Of a DNA stretch of 64,000 bases, positions 7,687-16,814 are shown piece after piece; position 1 is the stretch's first letter, and every line of letters begins with the position of its first letter. Position numbers and translations under genes: made by a program. The stretch spans positions 3,884,001 to 3,948,000 of the forward strand of contig NZ_CP033875.1 in assembly GCF_002742645.2 (NCBI RefSeq). The letters run 5' to 3'. This DNA comes from Caulobacter sp. FWC26 (GTDB taxonomy: Bacteria > Pseudomonadota > Alphaproteobacteria > Caulobacterales > Caulobacteraceae). The notes beneath the pieces are model-generated. The model saw only the letters and a list, made by a program, of their open reading frames with translations. It made no database searches and had not been told where the DNA came from.

Positions 7687-8757
7687 ATGACCCTGCTGAC
7701 CCGTCGCGCCCTGACCACCGCCGCCCTCGCTGGCACGTTCCTGCCGGGCCTCGCCCGCGCCCAGAGCAAGAAACCGATCGTCATCGGCCACCGCGGCTGC
7801 AGCGGCGAGCGGCCCGAGCACACCGCCCTGGCCTACGAGCGCGCCATCGAGCAGGGCGCGGACTTCATCGAGCCGGATCTGGTTCCCACCAAGGATGGCC
7901 ATCTGGTCGCCCGCCACGAGAACGAGATCGGCGGCACGACCGACGTCGCCAGTCGCCCCGAGTTCGCCGCGCGCAAGGCCACCAAGACGATCGACGGCGA
8001 GCAGGTCACCGGCTGGTTCACCGAAGACTTCACCCTCCCCGAGCTGAAGACCCTGCGGGCCCGCGAACGCCTGCCGCAGCTGCGGCCCGCCAGCGCAGCC
8101 TTTGACGGCCAGGCCCAGATCCTGACCTTCGAGGAAGTCTCGGCGATCGCCCAGGCGGGCTCCAAGCGCACCGGCCGCACGATCGGCGTCTATCCCGAAC
8201 TGAAGCACCCCACCTACTTCGCCGCGATCGGTCTGCCGACCGAGGATCGCTTGGTGGCCAAGCTCAAGGCCGCCGGCCTCAACACCGCGACCGCGCCGGT
8301 CTTCGTGCAGTGCTTCGAGGTCGGGCCGCTCAAGCGTCTGCGCGCCAAGACCGCCGCGCGGCTGGTGCTGCTGGTCGACGCCGAAGGCGGGCCGGCGGAT
8401 CAGCCGAGCGTCAAGTACGCCGACCTGATCACCGCGCAAGGACTGAAGGACGTCGCCGTCTATGCCGACGGCCTGGGCCCGAACTGGAAGCTCGTGGTCC
8501 CCAATGACGGCCAAGCGCTATTGCCGCCCACGGATCTGATCCGAAACGCCCACGCAGCGGGCCTGGCCGTGCATCCCTGGACGGTGCGGGCCGAGAATGC
8601 GTTCCTGCCGGGATCACTGCGCCGAGGCGACGCCGCCCAGCCGACCTTCCTGGCCCAGCATGGCGACGTGGAGGCGGTGCTCAAGGCGCTCTATGCGGCG
8701 GGGGTCGACGGCGTATTCAGCGACTTCCCGGCCGCCGCAGTCGCCGCGCGCGGCTGA
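7687..8757 (+). CDS. glpQ: Glycerophosphodiester phosphodiesterase, exported
   Basis: A 356-residue GDPD-family TIM-barrel enzyme that hydrolyses glycerophosphodiesters to glycerol-3-phosphate and an alcohol. The N-terminus MTLLTRRALTTAALAG is a twin-arginine-like signal, with predicted cleavage near ARA-Q. Catalytic motifs are IGHRGCSGERPEHT, FIEPDLVPTKDG and LVARHE (His, Glu, Asp metal and acid-base residues), and a final VDGVFSDFP. Periplasmic action on phospholipid-derived diesters is inferred. The symbol follows the periplasmic E. coli enzyme. Confidence 0.9.
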   Translation: MTLLTRRALTTAALAGTFLPGLARAQSKKPIVIGHRGCSGERPEHTALAYERAIEQGADFIEPDLVPTKDGHLVARHENEIGGTTDVASRPEFAARKATKTIDGEQVTGWFTEDFTLPELKTLRARERLPQLRPASAAFDGQAQILTFEEVSAIAQAGSKRTGRTIGVYPELKHPTYFAAIGLPTEDRLVAKLKAAGLNTATAPVFVQCFEVGPLKRLRAKTAARLVLLVDAEGGPADQPSVKYADLITAQGLKDVAVYADGLGPNWKLVVPNDGQALLPPTDLIRNAHAAGLAVHPWTVRAENAFLPGSLRRGDAAQPTFLAQHGDVEAVLKALYAAGVDGVFSDFPAAAVAARG

Positions 8758-8842
8758 TCAAGACGGACCGCTCCTGGCTCTTGCCTAAGCGCCGCGCGCC
8801 GGTGCAGCGTGCGCGCCTTCGAAGCCGCCTGCGAGAACCGCC

Positions 8843-10147
8843 ATGAAGATCCGTCACGCCGCCTCCGCCGCTGCGCTCGCCGTCGCCCTGGCGGTTCTTG
8901 GCGCCCCGGCCCTGGCCTCGCCCGGCTCCGAGGCCCTGGACCGCGTCGCCGTCGACTTCGTGCGCCTGACGCTGGAGGCGGGCGAGCGGGAGCCCGGCTA
9001 TGTCGACGCCTATTACGGCCCCAAGGACTGGCAGGACGCCGCCAAGGCCGCGCCGCGCCCGGTGTCGGTGCTGCGCAAGGAAGCCGACCGCCTGCAGATG
9101 CTGCTGGCTAAGGTCCCCGATAAGGACCTCACGGCCGACCAGCGCCGTCGCAAGCTGTTCCTGCGCGGCCAGTTGAAGGCGGCCCAGACGCGCCTGGCGA
9201 TGATCGCCGGCGACACGTTCAGTTTCGAGGACGAGGCCGAGGGCCTGTTCGGCGTGCGCCCGGTGCTGAAGCCCCTGAAGAGCTACGACTCCGTCCTGGC
9301 GCGCCTGGAAAAGATCGTGCCCGGCCAGGGCGATCTGGCGGCGCGCGTCGATGCGTTCCAGAACCGCTACGTCATCCCGACCGATAAGGTCGGCGCGGTG
9401 ATGGAGGCGGGCATCGCCGCCTGCAAGGCCAAGACCGAGCAGCACATCAAGCTTCCGCCCGGCGAGCGCTTCGACCTGGAGTTCGTCACCAAGAAGCCCT
9501 GGAGCGGCTACAACTGGTACAAGGGCGGCGCTCACAGCCTGATCCAGATCAACACCGACCTGCCGATCTATATCAGCCGCGCGCTCGATCTGGGCTGCCA
9601 CGAGGGCTATCCCGGCCATCACGTCCTGAACGCCCTGCTCGAGCAGAAGCTGACCAAGGAAAAGGGCTGGGTCGAGTTCAGCGTCTATCCGCTTTTCTCG
9701 CCGCAGTCGTTCATCGCCGAAGGCTCGGCCAATTTCGGAATCGAACTGGCCTTCCCCGGCAAGGCCAAGACCGCCTTCGAGCGCGACAGGCTCTACCCGC
9801 TGGCGGGCCTGGATCCGAAGACGGCCGAGGCCTTTGACGAACTGCAGCAGGCCAAGGCCGCCCTCGCCAGCAGCGGCAATACGGTCGCGGCCCTCTACCT
9901 GTCTGGCAAGATGACCAAGGAACAGGCCGTCCAGGCGCTGATGAAATACAGCCTGTACTCGCGGGGCGCCGCCGAGAAGCGGGTGTCGTTCATCGAGACC
10001 TACCGCTCCTACGTCATCAACTACAATATCGGCCAGGACATGGTGCGCGACCACGTGCTTCGCGCCGGCAAAACCGAAGACGCCCGCTGGAAGGCGATGG
10101 AGCGCCTGCTCAGCGAGCCGACGACGCCGGCGGATCTGAAGCGCTAG
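8843..10147 (+). CDS. DUF885 family protein, putative metallopeptidase
   Basis: A 434-residue DUF885 protein with a Sec signal (MKIRHAASAAALAVALAVLG, cleavage near LAS-P). The hallmark LDLGCHEGYPGHHVLNALL carries an HExxxxHH zinc-like site, with further acid residues in FIAEGSANFGIELAF. DUF885 proteins are related to gluzincin carboxypeptidases but most are uncharacterised. It is monocistronic and ends convergent with the exporter gene. Confidence 0.85.
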   Translation: MKIRHAASAAALAVALAVLGAPALASPGSEALDRVAVDFVRLTLEAGEREPGYVDAYYGPKDWQDAAKAAPRPVSVLRKEADRLQMLLAKVPDKDLTADQRRRKLFLRGQLKAAQTRLAMIAGDTFSFEDEAEGLFGVRPVLKPLKSYDSVLARLEKIVPGQGDLAARVDAFQNRYVIPTDKVGAVMEAGIAACKAKTEQHIKLPPGERFDLEFVTKKPWSGYNWYKGGAHSLIQINTDLPIYISRALDLGCHEGYPGHHVLNALLEQKLTKEKGWVEFSVYPLFSPQSFIAEGSANFGIELAFPGKAKTAFERDRLYPLAGLDPKTAEAFDELQQAKAALASSGNTVAALYLSGKMTKEQAVQALMKYSLYSRGAAEKRVSFIETYRSYVINYNIGQDMVRDHVLRAGKTEDARWKAMERLLSEPTTPADLKR

Positions 10148-10157
10148 CCTTCCACTC

Positions 10158-12008
10158 CTAAGCCGCCTCGACCCCAAACTGGAGACGCGCCAGACGCGCA
10201 TAGAGGCCGCCCTTGGCGAACAGCTCCGCGTGCGCGCCCTGTTCGACGACGCGACCTTCCTCCATCACCACGATGCGGTCGGCCTTGAGCACGGTGGCCA
10301 GGCGGTGGGCGATGACGAGGGTGGTGCGGCCTTCCATGGCCGTGGCCAGGGCCTGCTGAACCAGCTGCTCGCTCTCAGCGTCGAGGGCGCTGGTGGCCTC
10401 GTCCAGCAGCAGGATCGGCGCCTCGCGGACCAGGGCGCGGGCGATGGCCAGACGTTGCCGCTGGCCGCCCGACAGGGTCTTGGCGCGCTCGCCGACGGGC
10501 GTATCGAAACCCTCGGGCAAGGCCGACAGGAAGCCGGTGGCCTGGGCCGCTTCGGCGGCGGCGCGGACCTCTTCGTCGGTGGCGTCAGCGCGGCCGAAGC
10601 GGATGTTGTCCATCGCCGAGCCCGAGAACAGCGGCGAGTCCTGGGCCACCAGGGCCATGCGGGCGCGCACCTCGGCGGGTTCGGCGTCGCGCAGATCCAC
10701 GCCGTCCAGCAGGATGCAACCGCTCTGGGGGTCGTAGAAGCGCAGCAGCAGCCGCAGGACGGTGCTCTTGCCCGCCCCTGACGGGCCGACCAGGGCCACG
10801 GTCTCACCGGGCTTCACGCGGAGATCGAAGCCGTTCAGGGCGGGCAGATCGGGCCGTCCCGGATAGGCGAAAACCACATTCTCGAAGGCGATCTCGCCGT
10901 GGCCCGGAACCGGCAGCGTCTTTGGCTTCGGCGGAGCGGCGATGTCGGGCTTGGCGTTGAGCAGTTCGGAGATGCGGTCCATGGCGCCCGAGGCCTTCTG
11001 GACGTCGCCCCACACCTCGCCCAACGCGCCGATCGAGCCGGCGGCCATCACCGCCAGCATGGCGAACTGGGCCAGGGTGCCGCCGGTCATCTCGCCGGCC
11101 AGCACCAGACGGGCGCCGGTCCACAACAGCAGGGTGATCCCGCCGAACGCCAGGGTGATGACCATGGCGGTCATGGTGGCGCGAGTGGTGATCCGGCGGA
11201 CCGAAGCCTTGTAGGCGTCTTCGACCGCCGCGCCGAACCGCGTCGACGAGGCCGACTCGCGCCCGAACGCCTGTACGGTCTCCAGCGCGTCCAGGCTCTC
11301 GCCCGCATAGCCGACCGCATCGGCGAACTTGTCCTGAGCAGTGACGGTCAGCTTGCGCACCCGGCGGCCCACCAGAAACATCGGGGCCAGGATCACCGGC
11401 ACCATCAGCACGATGAAGCCGGCCAGCTTTGGCGAGACCACCGCCATGGCGGTGAGACCACCAATCAGGTTGAGGATGTTGCGCAGGGCGATCGAGATCG
11501 ACGCCCCGACCAGTTGCTCCACCAGCGCCACGTCGGTGGTCAGGCGCGACAGGACCTCGCCCGTGCGTGTCTTCAGGAAATAGGGCTGATCCAGGCTCAG
11601 CGTGTGGCCATAGAGCTTGCGCCGAAGATCGGCCACCACCCGCTCGCCCAGCCGGGTGATGAAGAAGAACCGCAGCGCCGTCGCCAGGGCCAGCACCAGG
11701 GCGACCGCGCCCAGGCCGATAAAGGCGCTGTTGATCGCCGCGCCCTGGCCCTTGGAGAATCCGTGGTCGATGACGTTCTTGAAAGCGTAGGTCAGGCCCA
11801 GCGTGGCGGCCGTCGAGAACAGCAGGAAGAAGCCGGCGGCCAGCCCGTCGCCCTTGTGGGCGATGACGAACGGCAGCAGATGCGCCAGGGGACGGATGTC
11901 CTTGCGACGCGGCCGGCGGGCCTTGGCCTCGGCCATGCCCTGGACCAGCTCGGCCCCCGCGCCGGGGCGACCTTCGACCTTCTGGTCGCCGCTGTTCGCG
12001 TCAGTCAT
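10158..12008 (-). CDS. MsbA-like ABC exporter (fused TMD-NBD)
   Basis: A 616-residue half-transporter. Start ATG at 12008 follows AAGGGA; a TTG one codon earlier is less likely. Residues about 35-330 form a six-helix type IV exporter domain (RTGEVLSRLTTDV is the coupling region). The nucleotide-binding domain has Walker A GPSGAGKST, Q-loop VAQDSPLFSGSAMDNI, signature TLSGGQRQRLAIARAL, Walker B ILLLDEATSALD and the switch IAHRLAT. It should work as a homodimer in the inner membrane. Lipid or lipophilic substrates are typical of the group; the actual substrate is unknown. Confidence 0.93.
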   Translation of the reverse strand: MTDANSGDQKVEGRPGAGAELVQGMAEAKARRPRRKDIRPLAHLLPFVIAHKGDGLAAGFFLLFSTAATLGLTYAFKNVIDHGFSKGQGAAINSAFIGLGAVALVLALATALRFFFITRLGERVVADLRRKLYGHTLSLDQPYFLKTRTGEVLSRLTTDVALVEQLVGASISIALRNILNLIGGLTAMAVVSPKLAGFIVLMVPVILAPMFLVGRRVRKLTVTAQDKFADAVGYAGESLDALETVQAFGRESASSTRFGAAVEDAYKASVRRITTRATMTAMVITLAFGGITLLLWTGARLVLAGEMTGGTLAQFAMLAVMAAGSIGALGEVWGDVQKASGAMDRISELLNAKPDIAAPPKPKTLPVPGHGEIAFENVVFAYPGRPDLPALNGFDLRVKPGETVALVGPSGAGKSTVLRLLLRFYDPQSGCILLDGVDLRDAEPAEVRARMALVAQDSPLFSGSAMDNIRFGRADATDEEVRAAAEAAQATGFLSALPEGFDTPVGERAKTLSGGQRQRLAIARALVREAPILLLDEATSALDAESEQLVQQALATAMEGRTTLVIAHRLATVLKADRIVVMEEGRVVEQGAHAELFAKGGLYARLARLQFGVEAA

Positions 12009-12135
12009 CAACAGTCCCTTGCCAAAATCGCGCGGGTTCTTTATAGCCGCGCGTCTTCGAGGGCCACCCCGCGCGTGCGCGGTTTGGCGCTTACCCCATT
12101 CTCACTCGCCGGCTTAGTCGGTCTGGATCGCCGCC

Positions 12136-12366
12136 ATGAAACAAGACATTCACCCCGACTACCACTTCATCACCGTCACCCTGACCGACGGTTCGAGCTA
12201 CAAGACCCGCTCGACCTACGGCAAGGAAGGCGCGAATCTGGCGCTCGACATCGATCCGCGCACCCATCCGGCGTGGACCGGCGGCAACGCCCAGCTGATG
12301 GACCGCGGCGGTCGCGTTTCGCGCTTCAACGCCAAGTTCGCCGGCTTCACCGGCAAGAAGGCCTAA
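12136..12366 (+). CDS. rpmE: 50S ribosomal protein L31
   Basis: A 76-residue L31 protein: [19 protein letters not shown], and [13 protein letters not shown] followed by FNAKFAGF. It lacks the CxxC pair of zinc-binding L31 and so is the Cys-free type normal in many alphaproteobacteria. It is monocistronic, with a strong hairpin downstream. Confidence 0.97.
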
Positions 12367-12394
12367 GCCCCCTTCTCGCCGTAAGGGCGACGAG

Positions 12395-12427
12395 AGGCCG
12401 GTTCCGCGTTTGCGGGCCGGCCTTTTT
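12395..12427 (+). terminator. Rho-independent terminator of rpmE
   Basis: A GC-rich stem (AGGCCGGTTCCGC pairing with GCGGGCCGGCCT) with a TTT-containing loop is followed directly by a run of five T. Classic intrinsic terminator 29 bp past the stop. Confidence 0.85.
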
Positions 12428-12447
12428 CGTGTCTGGAGGTCGGGCAA

Positions 12448-12586
12448 CGCCCCCTCCGTCACGCCGCCTATCGGCGCCGCGCCACCTCCCCCGCAAGCGG
12501 GGCAGGAGGTTTGCGGCTGTCTTCCTCCTGCCCCGTGAAACGGGGGAGGTGGCGCGATGCGGATACGCATCGTGACGGAGGGGGCG
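12448..12586. repeat. Dispersed GC-rich inverted repeat, copy 2
   Basis: Perfect 16-bp outer arms CGCCCCCTCCGTCACG (12448-12463) and CGTGACGGAGGGGGCG (12571-12586) enclose further nested pairing around CCTCCTGCCCCG and its partner. Same family as 7484-7640. It lies between rpmE and the YcgN-like gene, which converge here. Confidence 0.85.
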
Positions 12587-12590
12587 CCGC

Positions 12591-13079
12591 CTATTCCTCT
12601 TCCGGCTCGTAGAGATCGTCCCCGCGATCGCGCATCAGATCGGTCGCGACAAAGTCCATCGCATCCTCGGCGTCCTTGAAGCTGAGTTCCGACACCGTCT
12701 GGTTGCGGATGGAGATCCCCGCCTTGTGCGTGCTCTCCGGATCGCCGGTCACCAGCGGATGCCAAAGCGGGAGGTCCTTGCCCTCGTGCAGTCGCCGATA
12801 GGCGCAGGAGCGCGGCATCCACTCCAGGTCCTCGATATTGTACGGCGTCAGCTTGATGCAGTCGGGCACCGTCTTCTTGCGGTTCGGATAGTCCTTGCAG
12901 CGGCATAGCCGCTCGTCGAACAGCTGGCAGTGCACCCGCGTGGGGATGATTTCGCCGGTATCTTCGTCTTCGAAGCGAACCAGGCAGCAAAGGCCGCAGC
13001 CGTCGCATAGGCTCTCCCACTCGGGGACGGTCATTTCGGCGAGCGTCTTCGTCTGCCAGAAAGGTTTGCGTGGCGTCAT
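12591..13079 (-). CDS. YcgN/UPF0260 cysteine-cluster protein
   Basis: A 162-residue UPF0260 protein. It has a dense cysteine cluster, LCDGCGLCCLVRFED, then CQLFDERLCRCKDYPNR and VPDCIKL, then PRSCAYRRLHEG, matching the CxxCxxCC zinc/iron-sulphur cluster family represented by YcgN and YkgJ-like proteins. The function is unknown; metal binding is likely. It is divergent from pbpC, with only about 55 bp between the starts, so the two promoters overlap. Confidence 0.92.
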   Translation of the reverse strand: MTPRKPFWQTKTLAEMTVPEWESLCDGCGLCCLVRFEDEDTGEIIPTRVHCQLFDERLCRCKDYPNRKKTVPDCIKLTPYNIEDLEWMPRSCAYRRLHEGKDLPLWHPLVTGDPESTHKAGISIRNQTVSELSFKDAEDAMDFVATDLMRDRGDDLYEPEEE

Positions 13080-13133
13080 GACGCCGTCCTAAACCCGATT
13101 TACCCGGCGACCAACTAGAGCCTGACCGACACC

Positions 13134-15332
13134 GTGAACGACTGGACGCTGCCGCCCTACAAGTTCGACGACGGGAAGAGCCCCGGAGAGCCGCCGAAGC
13201 CTGGTCAGGCCTCGATGGGCGACGGCGCTTCGCAAGATCCCTGGACGCCGCAGGACCATGATCCGTTCCGCCTGTCGGACAATGCCGCGCCGCCTCCCTC
13301 GCCGGAGCCGCCGCCCGAGGAGCCCTTCCGCGCGGATCTCAAGCACGCCGCAGCCAAGAAGACGTCCCGGAAATGGGGATGGATCTGGGGAACGCTGCTG
13401 GTCGGCCTCCTGCTGGCCGTTCTGACCGCCGCGGGCGGCGCGGCCTATGTCTGGTTCAAGTATCTGCAGGACACCCCGCCCCTGCCCTCGCGCGAGGCCC
13501 TGTTCGCGGTCAACCGCGCGCCCGGCATCCGCTTCGAAGACCGCAGCGGCCAGGTCATCGCTACACGCGGTCCGCGCTATGGTCAGCGCATCACCCTGGG
13601 CTCGGTGCCCAACTACGTGCCGATGGCGTTCCTGGCGGCCGAGGACCGGCGGTTCTATGAGCACGGGGCCATCGACGTACAGGGCATCGCGCGGGCGGCC
13701 TGGATCAACTACCGCGCCGGGAAGACCCGGCAGGGCGCCTCGACCCTGACGCAGCAACTGGCCAAGGGGCTGTTCCTGACCCCCGACCGGGTCGTGAAGC
13801 GCAAGCTTCAGGAGATGCTGCTGGCTTACCGGCTGGAGCAGATCCTCACCAAGGACGAGATCCTCGAGCTCTATCTCAACCGCATCTATTTCGGCGCGGG
13901 CACCTATGGGATCGACGGCGCGTCGCAGACCTATTTCGGCAAGCCGGCCAGCCAGCTCACCCTGTCGGAAGCCGCTCTGCTGGCCAGCCTGCCCAAGGCG
14001 CCGTCGCGCCTGGCCCTGACCCGCGACATGGAGCGCGCCCTGGCCCGCTCGCGCCTGATCCTGGCGAATATGCGCAAGGAAGGCTGGATCACCGCCGAGC
14101 AGCAGAGCCAGGCCCTCGACGACACGCCCCGCCTGTCGCCGATGGCGCTGCAGGACGAGGGCGACTACGGCTGGGTGCTCGACTACGCCACCGCCGAGGC
14201 GGTCAGGATCGCCGGCCAGAACGCGCCGGACCTGGTGGTGCGCCTGACGATCGACCCGGTGCTGCAAAGCGAAGGCGCCGAGGTCGTGCGCCAGACGATG
14301 GCGATCGAGACCACGCGCTCGGGCGCCAGCCAGGCGGCGCTGTTGTCGCTGTCGGCCGACGGCGCGATCCGCGCCATGGTCGGCGGGACGGACTATTCGG
14401 AAAGCCCGTTCAACCGCGCTGTCCAGGCCAAGCGACAGCCCGGTTCGACCTTCAAGCCGTTCGTCTACGCCGCCGCCGTCGAGAAGGGCGTGCTGCCGAC
14501 CGACATCCGGGTGGACGAGCCCGTAAAGTTCGGAACCTGGTCGCCGGAGAACTACAGCGGCGGCTATCGCGGCCCCATGACCGTCGAACAGGCGCTGGTC
14601 ACCTCGATCAACACCGTCGCCGTGAAGCTGGGCCAGGAAGCCGGCGGCGCGGCGATCGGCGATCTTGTCCGCCGCTTCGGGATCACCAGCCTGCCGCCGA
14701 CGCCCGACCTGTCTGTGGCGCTGGGCTCCTACGAGGTGAACCTGCTGCAGCTGACCTCGGGCTTCCAGGTGTTCCAACAGGGTGGGATCCGGATCGAGCC
14801 CTATGTGATCGAATCGATCAGCACCCAGGGCGGCGAGCAAATCTTCCAGCATCAGCCGCCGCAGGCCGAGCGTAGCGTCTATGACGTGGCGCACGCCAGC
14901 ATCATGGTGAAGATGATGAAGAAGGTCGTCACCCAGGGCACCGCGCAGCGCGCCGCCTTCGGGCGGCCCGTCGCGGGCAAGACCGGCACCAGTCAGAACT
15001 GGCGCGACGCCTGGTTCGTCGGCTTCACGCCCGACTATGTGACCGGCGTCTGGGTCGGCAACGACGACGAAAAGCCGATGAACAAGGTGGTGGGCGGCGA
15101 CATTCCCGCCAGCATCTGGCGTCGCTTCATGATGACCGCGCATCAGACCCTGGCGGTCCGCGACTTCGAGTGGCTGCTGCCCGACCCGGCGCCCCAGAGC
15201 GAACCGGACCCGCGCAACGGCTTCTACGAGACCCTGTCGGCCGAGTTCTCCCGCGCCGCCTCGGAGCTGGAAGCGCCCCCGCCCGTCGCGCCCGCGCCAA
15301 CCCCGCCGGCTCAGGACAATCTACCCTACTAG
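13134..15332 (+). CDS. pbpC: Bifunctional penicillin-binding protein PbpC (class A)
   Basis: A 732-residue class A PBP. The cytoplasmic N-terminus starts NDWTLPPYKFDD, the short motif reported to bind bactofilin BacA at the stalked pole in Caulobacter, followed by a Pro-rich linker and one membrane segment (WGTLLVGLLLAVLTAAGGAAY). The glycosyltransferase domain has EDRRFYEHGAID, QGASTLTQQLAK and KRKLQEMLLA. The transpeptidase domain has the catalytic Ser in GSTFKPFVYA (SxxK), SIN and KTGTSQ (KTG). It polymerises and crosslinks peptidoglycan; in C. crescentus it is tied to stalk biogenesis. The start codon is GTG. Confidence 0.95.
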   Translation: MNDWTLPPYKFDDGKSPGEPPKPGQASMGDGASQDPWTPQDHDPFRLSDNAAPPPSPEPPPEEPFRADLKHAAAKKTSRKWGWIWGTLLVGLLLAVLTAAGGAAYVWFKYLQDTPPLPSREALFAVNRAPGIRFEDRSGQVIATRGPRYGQRITLGSVPNYVPMAFLAAEDRRFYEHGAIDVQGIARAAWINYRAGKTRQGASTLTQQLAKGLFLTPDRVVKRKLQEMLLAYRLEQILTKDEILELYLNRIYFGAGTYGIDGASQTYFGKPASQLTLSEAALLASLPKAPSRLALTRDMERALARSRLILANMRKEGWITAEQQSQALDDTPRLSPMALQDEGDYGWVLDYATAEAVRIAGQNAPDLVVRLTIDPVLQSEGAEVVRQTMAIETTRSGASQAALLSLSADGAIRAMVGGTDYSESPFNRAVQAKRQPGSTFKPFVYAAAVEKGVLPTDIRVDEPVKFGTWSPENYSGGYRGPMTVEQALVTSINTVAVKLGQEAGGAAIGDLVRRFGITSLPPTPDLSVALGSYEVNLLQLTSGFQVFQQGGIRIEPYVIESISTQGGEQIFQHQPPQAERSVYDVAHASIMVKMMKKVVTQGTAQRAAFGRPVAGKTGTSQNWRDAWFVGFTPDYVTGVWVGNDDEKPMNKVVGGDIPASIWRRFMMTAHQTLAVRDFEWLLPDPAPQSEPDPRNGFYETLSAEFSRAASELEAPPPVAPAPTPPAQDNLPY

Positions 15333-16039
15333 CTGACCGGGCTCAGCGCCCGGTCGACCGCCGCCATCGCGTGCAGAGTCGTGGTGTCGAACACCGGAAC
15401 CGGGCTGTCGGCCTGCGAGACCAGCAGCATGATCTCGGTGCAGCCCAGGATGATCGCCTGCGCGCCCCGCTGCGCCAGCCGCGCGATCACCGCCCGGTAG
15501 GCCTCACGCGAGGCGTCCAGCACGCGACCGGCCACCAGCTCCTCGTAGATGATCCGATGCACGACGGCGCGGTCGTCGGCGTCAGGCGTCAGCACCGTCA
15601 GGCCGTGCTTCTTCTCCAGCCGCCCGCGATAGAAGTCGTGCTCCATGGTGAAGGCCGTGCCCAGTAGCCCCACGGTGGAAAACCCCGCCGCGCGGACCGC
15701 CTCGCCCGTTGGGTCGGCGATGTGCAGCAGCGGGATGTGAACCGCCGCCTCGATCGCGTCGGCCTCGCGATGCATGGTGTTGGTGCACAGCACCAGAAAG
15801 TCCGCGCCCCCCGCCTCCAGAGCCCGCGCTGCGTCGGCCAGGCGTCGCGACAGTTCAGGCCAGCGCCCCGCGTGCTGCAGCGCCTCGATCGCGGCGAAGT
15901 CGAACGACCACATCAGGGTCCGCGCCGACGCCACGCCGCCCAGACGATCGCGCACCGCCTCGTTGATCAGCCGATAATATTGGGCCGAGCTTTCCCAGCT
16001 CATCCCGCCGATCAGTCCGATCAGGGCCTGTTCGCTCAT
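15329..16039 (-). CDS. Aspartate/glutamate racemase family protein
   Basis: A 236-residue racemase. Start ATG at 16039 (MSEQALIGLIGGMSWESS) follows GGAG by 7 bases; a GTG at 16060 is the alternative. Catalytic cysteines are in VLCTNTMH and ILGCTEI, as in the Asp/Glu racemase superfamily. The IGGMSWESSAQYY start is typical of the aspartate racemase (YgeA/RacX) branch, which can have broad amino-acid specificity. It converges with pbpC, overlapping by 4 bases. Confidence 0.9.
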   Translation of the reverse strand: MSEQALIGLIGGMSWESSAQYYRLINEAVRDRLGGVASARTLMWSFDFAAIEALQHAGRWPELSRRLADAARALEAGGADFLVLCTNTMHREADAIEAAVHIPLLHIADPTGEAVRAAGFSTVGLLGTAFTMEHDFYRGRLEKKHGLTVLTPDADDRAVVHRIIYEELVAGRVLDASREAYRAVIARLAQRGAQAIILGCTEIMLLVSQADSPVPVFDTTTLHAMAAVDRALSPVS

Positions 16040-16088
16040 CGCGCGCTCCGCGTTACTCACGCAAAGCGCTCTAGCAGTCCCGGGCGCG

Positions 16089-16814
16089 CTAAAGAACCTC
16101 TCGCCGCGACAGATGGAGGATCGCCGCGATCAAGGCGATCAGCCCAAGGCCGCCGCCGAGCGCCAGCGCCGTCTCGATCCGCCAGGCGTCGCGCGCCAAC
16201 ATGTTGACGGGCATCTGCCAGGGGAAGAACACACCCTGCTTGGCCGAGGTCGCGACCACGGAGAAGAAGGTCCCGCCGATGCCCAGCGCCAGCGCCGGCA
16301 CGAAGCTGGCGAACCGCAAGGCGGTCCACAGCTGGATGGCGATCATCAGCGTGGCCGCCGCCAGGACCTTGACGAGCAACAGCGCATGCTTGGCCAGGTC
16401 CGGCGCTCCCGTCGGCATGACCGCTGGCTTGATCGTCCCCGCCAGGACGACCGCGCCCCAGGAGAGGAGCAGGTTCAGCACGCTCATGGCGGCCACGAGC
16501 GCGACGACACAAATGGCCTTGGCGGCGTAGAGTTTCCAGCGCGCCACGGGCAGGGCGCGCAGGTGATCCCAACTGCGCGGGGCGTGCTCCATCTGCGCGA
16601 CCAGGGCGGTCAGGGCCGTCACGCTCATCGGCAGCATGAAGAACGCCCAAACCACGCCCGACATCTGTAGGCCCATCTCCCACGGCGGCGCCTTCTTGCC
16701 GCGTAGTAGATTGAAGAACAGGAAGATGGCGATCAGCGTCGGCGCGGCGATGGCCAGCAGGGCCGCCAGCGAGCGGTTGAGCTTACGGACTTCGACGGAC
16801 AGAACGGCGAGCAT
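16089..16814 (-). CDS. ABC transporter permease (ABC-2 type)
   Basis: A 241-residue membrane protein with about six hydrophobic segments (for example SLAALLAIAAPTLIAIFLFF, VVALVAAMSVLNLLLSW, LGLIALIAAILHL). Its start overlaps the stop of the ATPase gene, so they form one transporter. The layout resembles ABC-2 permeases of bacitracin/lantibiotic-immunity type. The substrate is unknown. The start codon lies at 16814 on the minus strand. Confidence 0.85.
   Translation of the reverse strand: MLAVLSVEVRKLNRSLAALLAIAAPTLIAIFLFFNLLRGKKAPPWEMGLQMSGVVWAFFMLPMSVTALTALVAQMEHAPRSWDHLRALPVARWKLYAAKAICVVALVAAMSVLNLLLSWGAVVLAGTIKPAVMPTGAPDLAKHALLLVKVLAAATLMIAIQLWTALRFASFVPALALGIGGTFFSVVATSAKQGVFFPWQMPVNMLARDAWRIETALALGGGLGLIALIAAILHLSRREVL

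Noticed and set aside
10899-12575. Plus-strand frame opposite the MsbA-like exporter
   Set aside because: No domain and it runs across rpmE; a shadow.
13089-15143. Long minus-strand frame opposite pbpC (684 codons)
   Set aside because: High-GC shadow of a strongly conserved PBP; the translation is Arg/Gly/His rich with no family motif.
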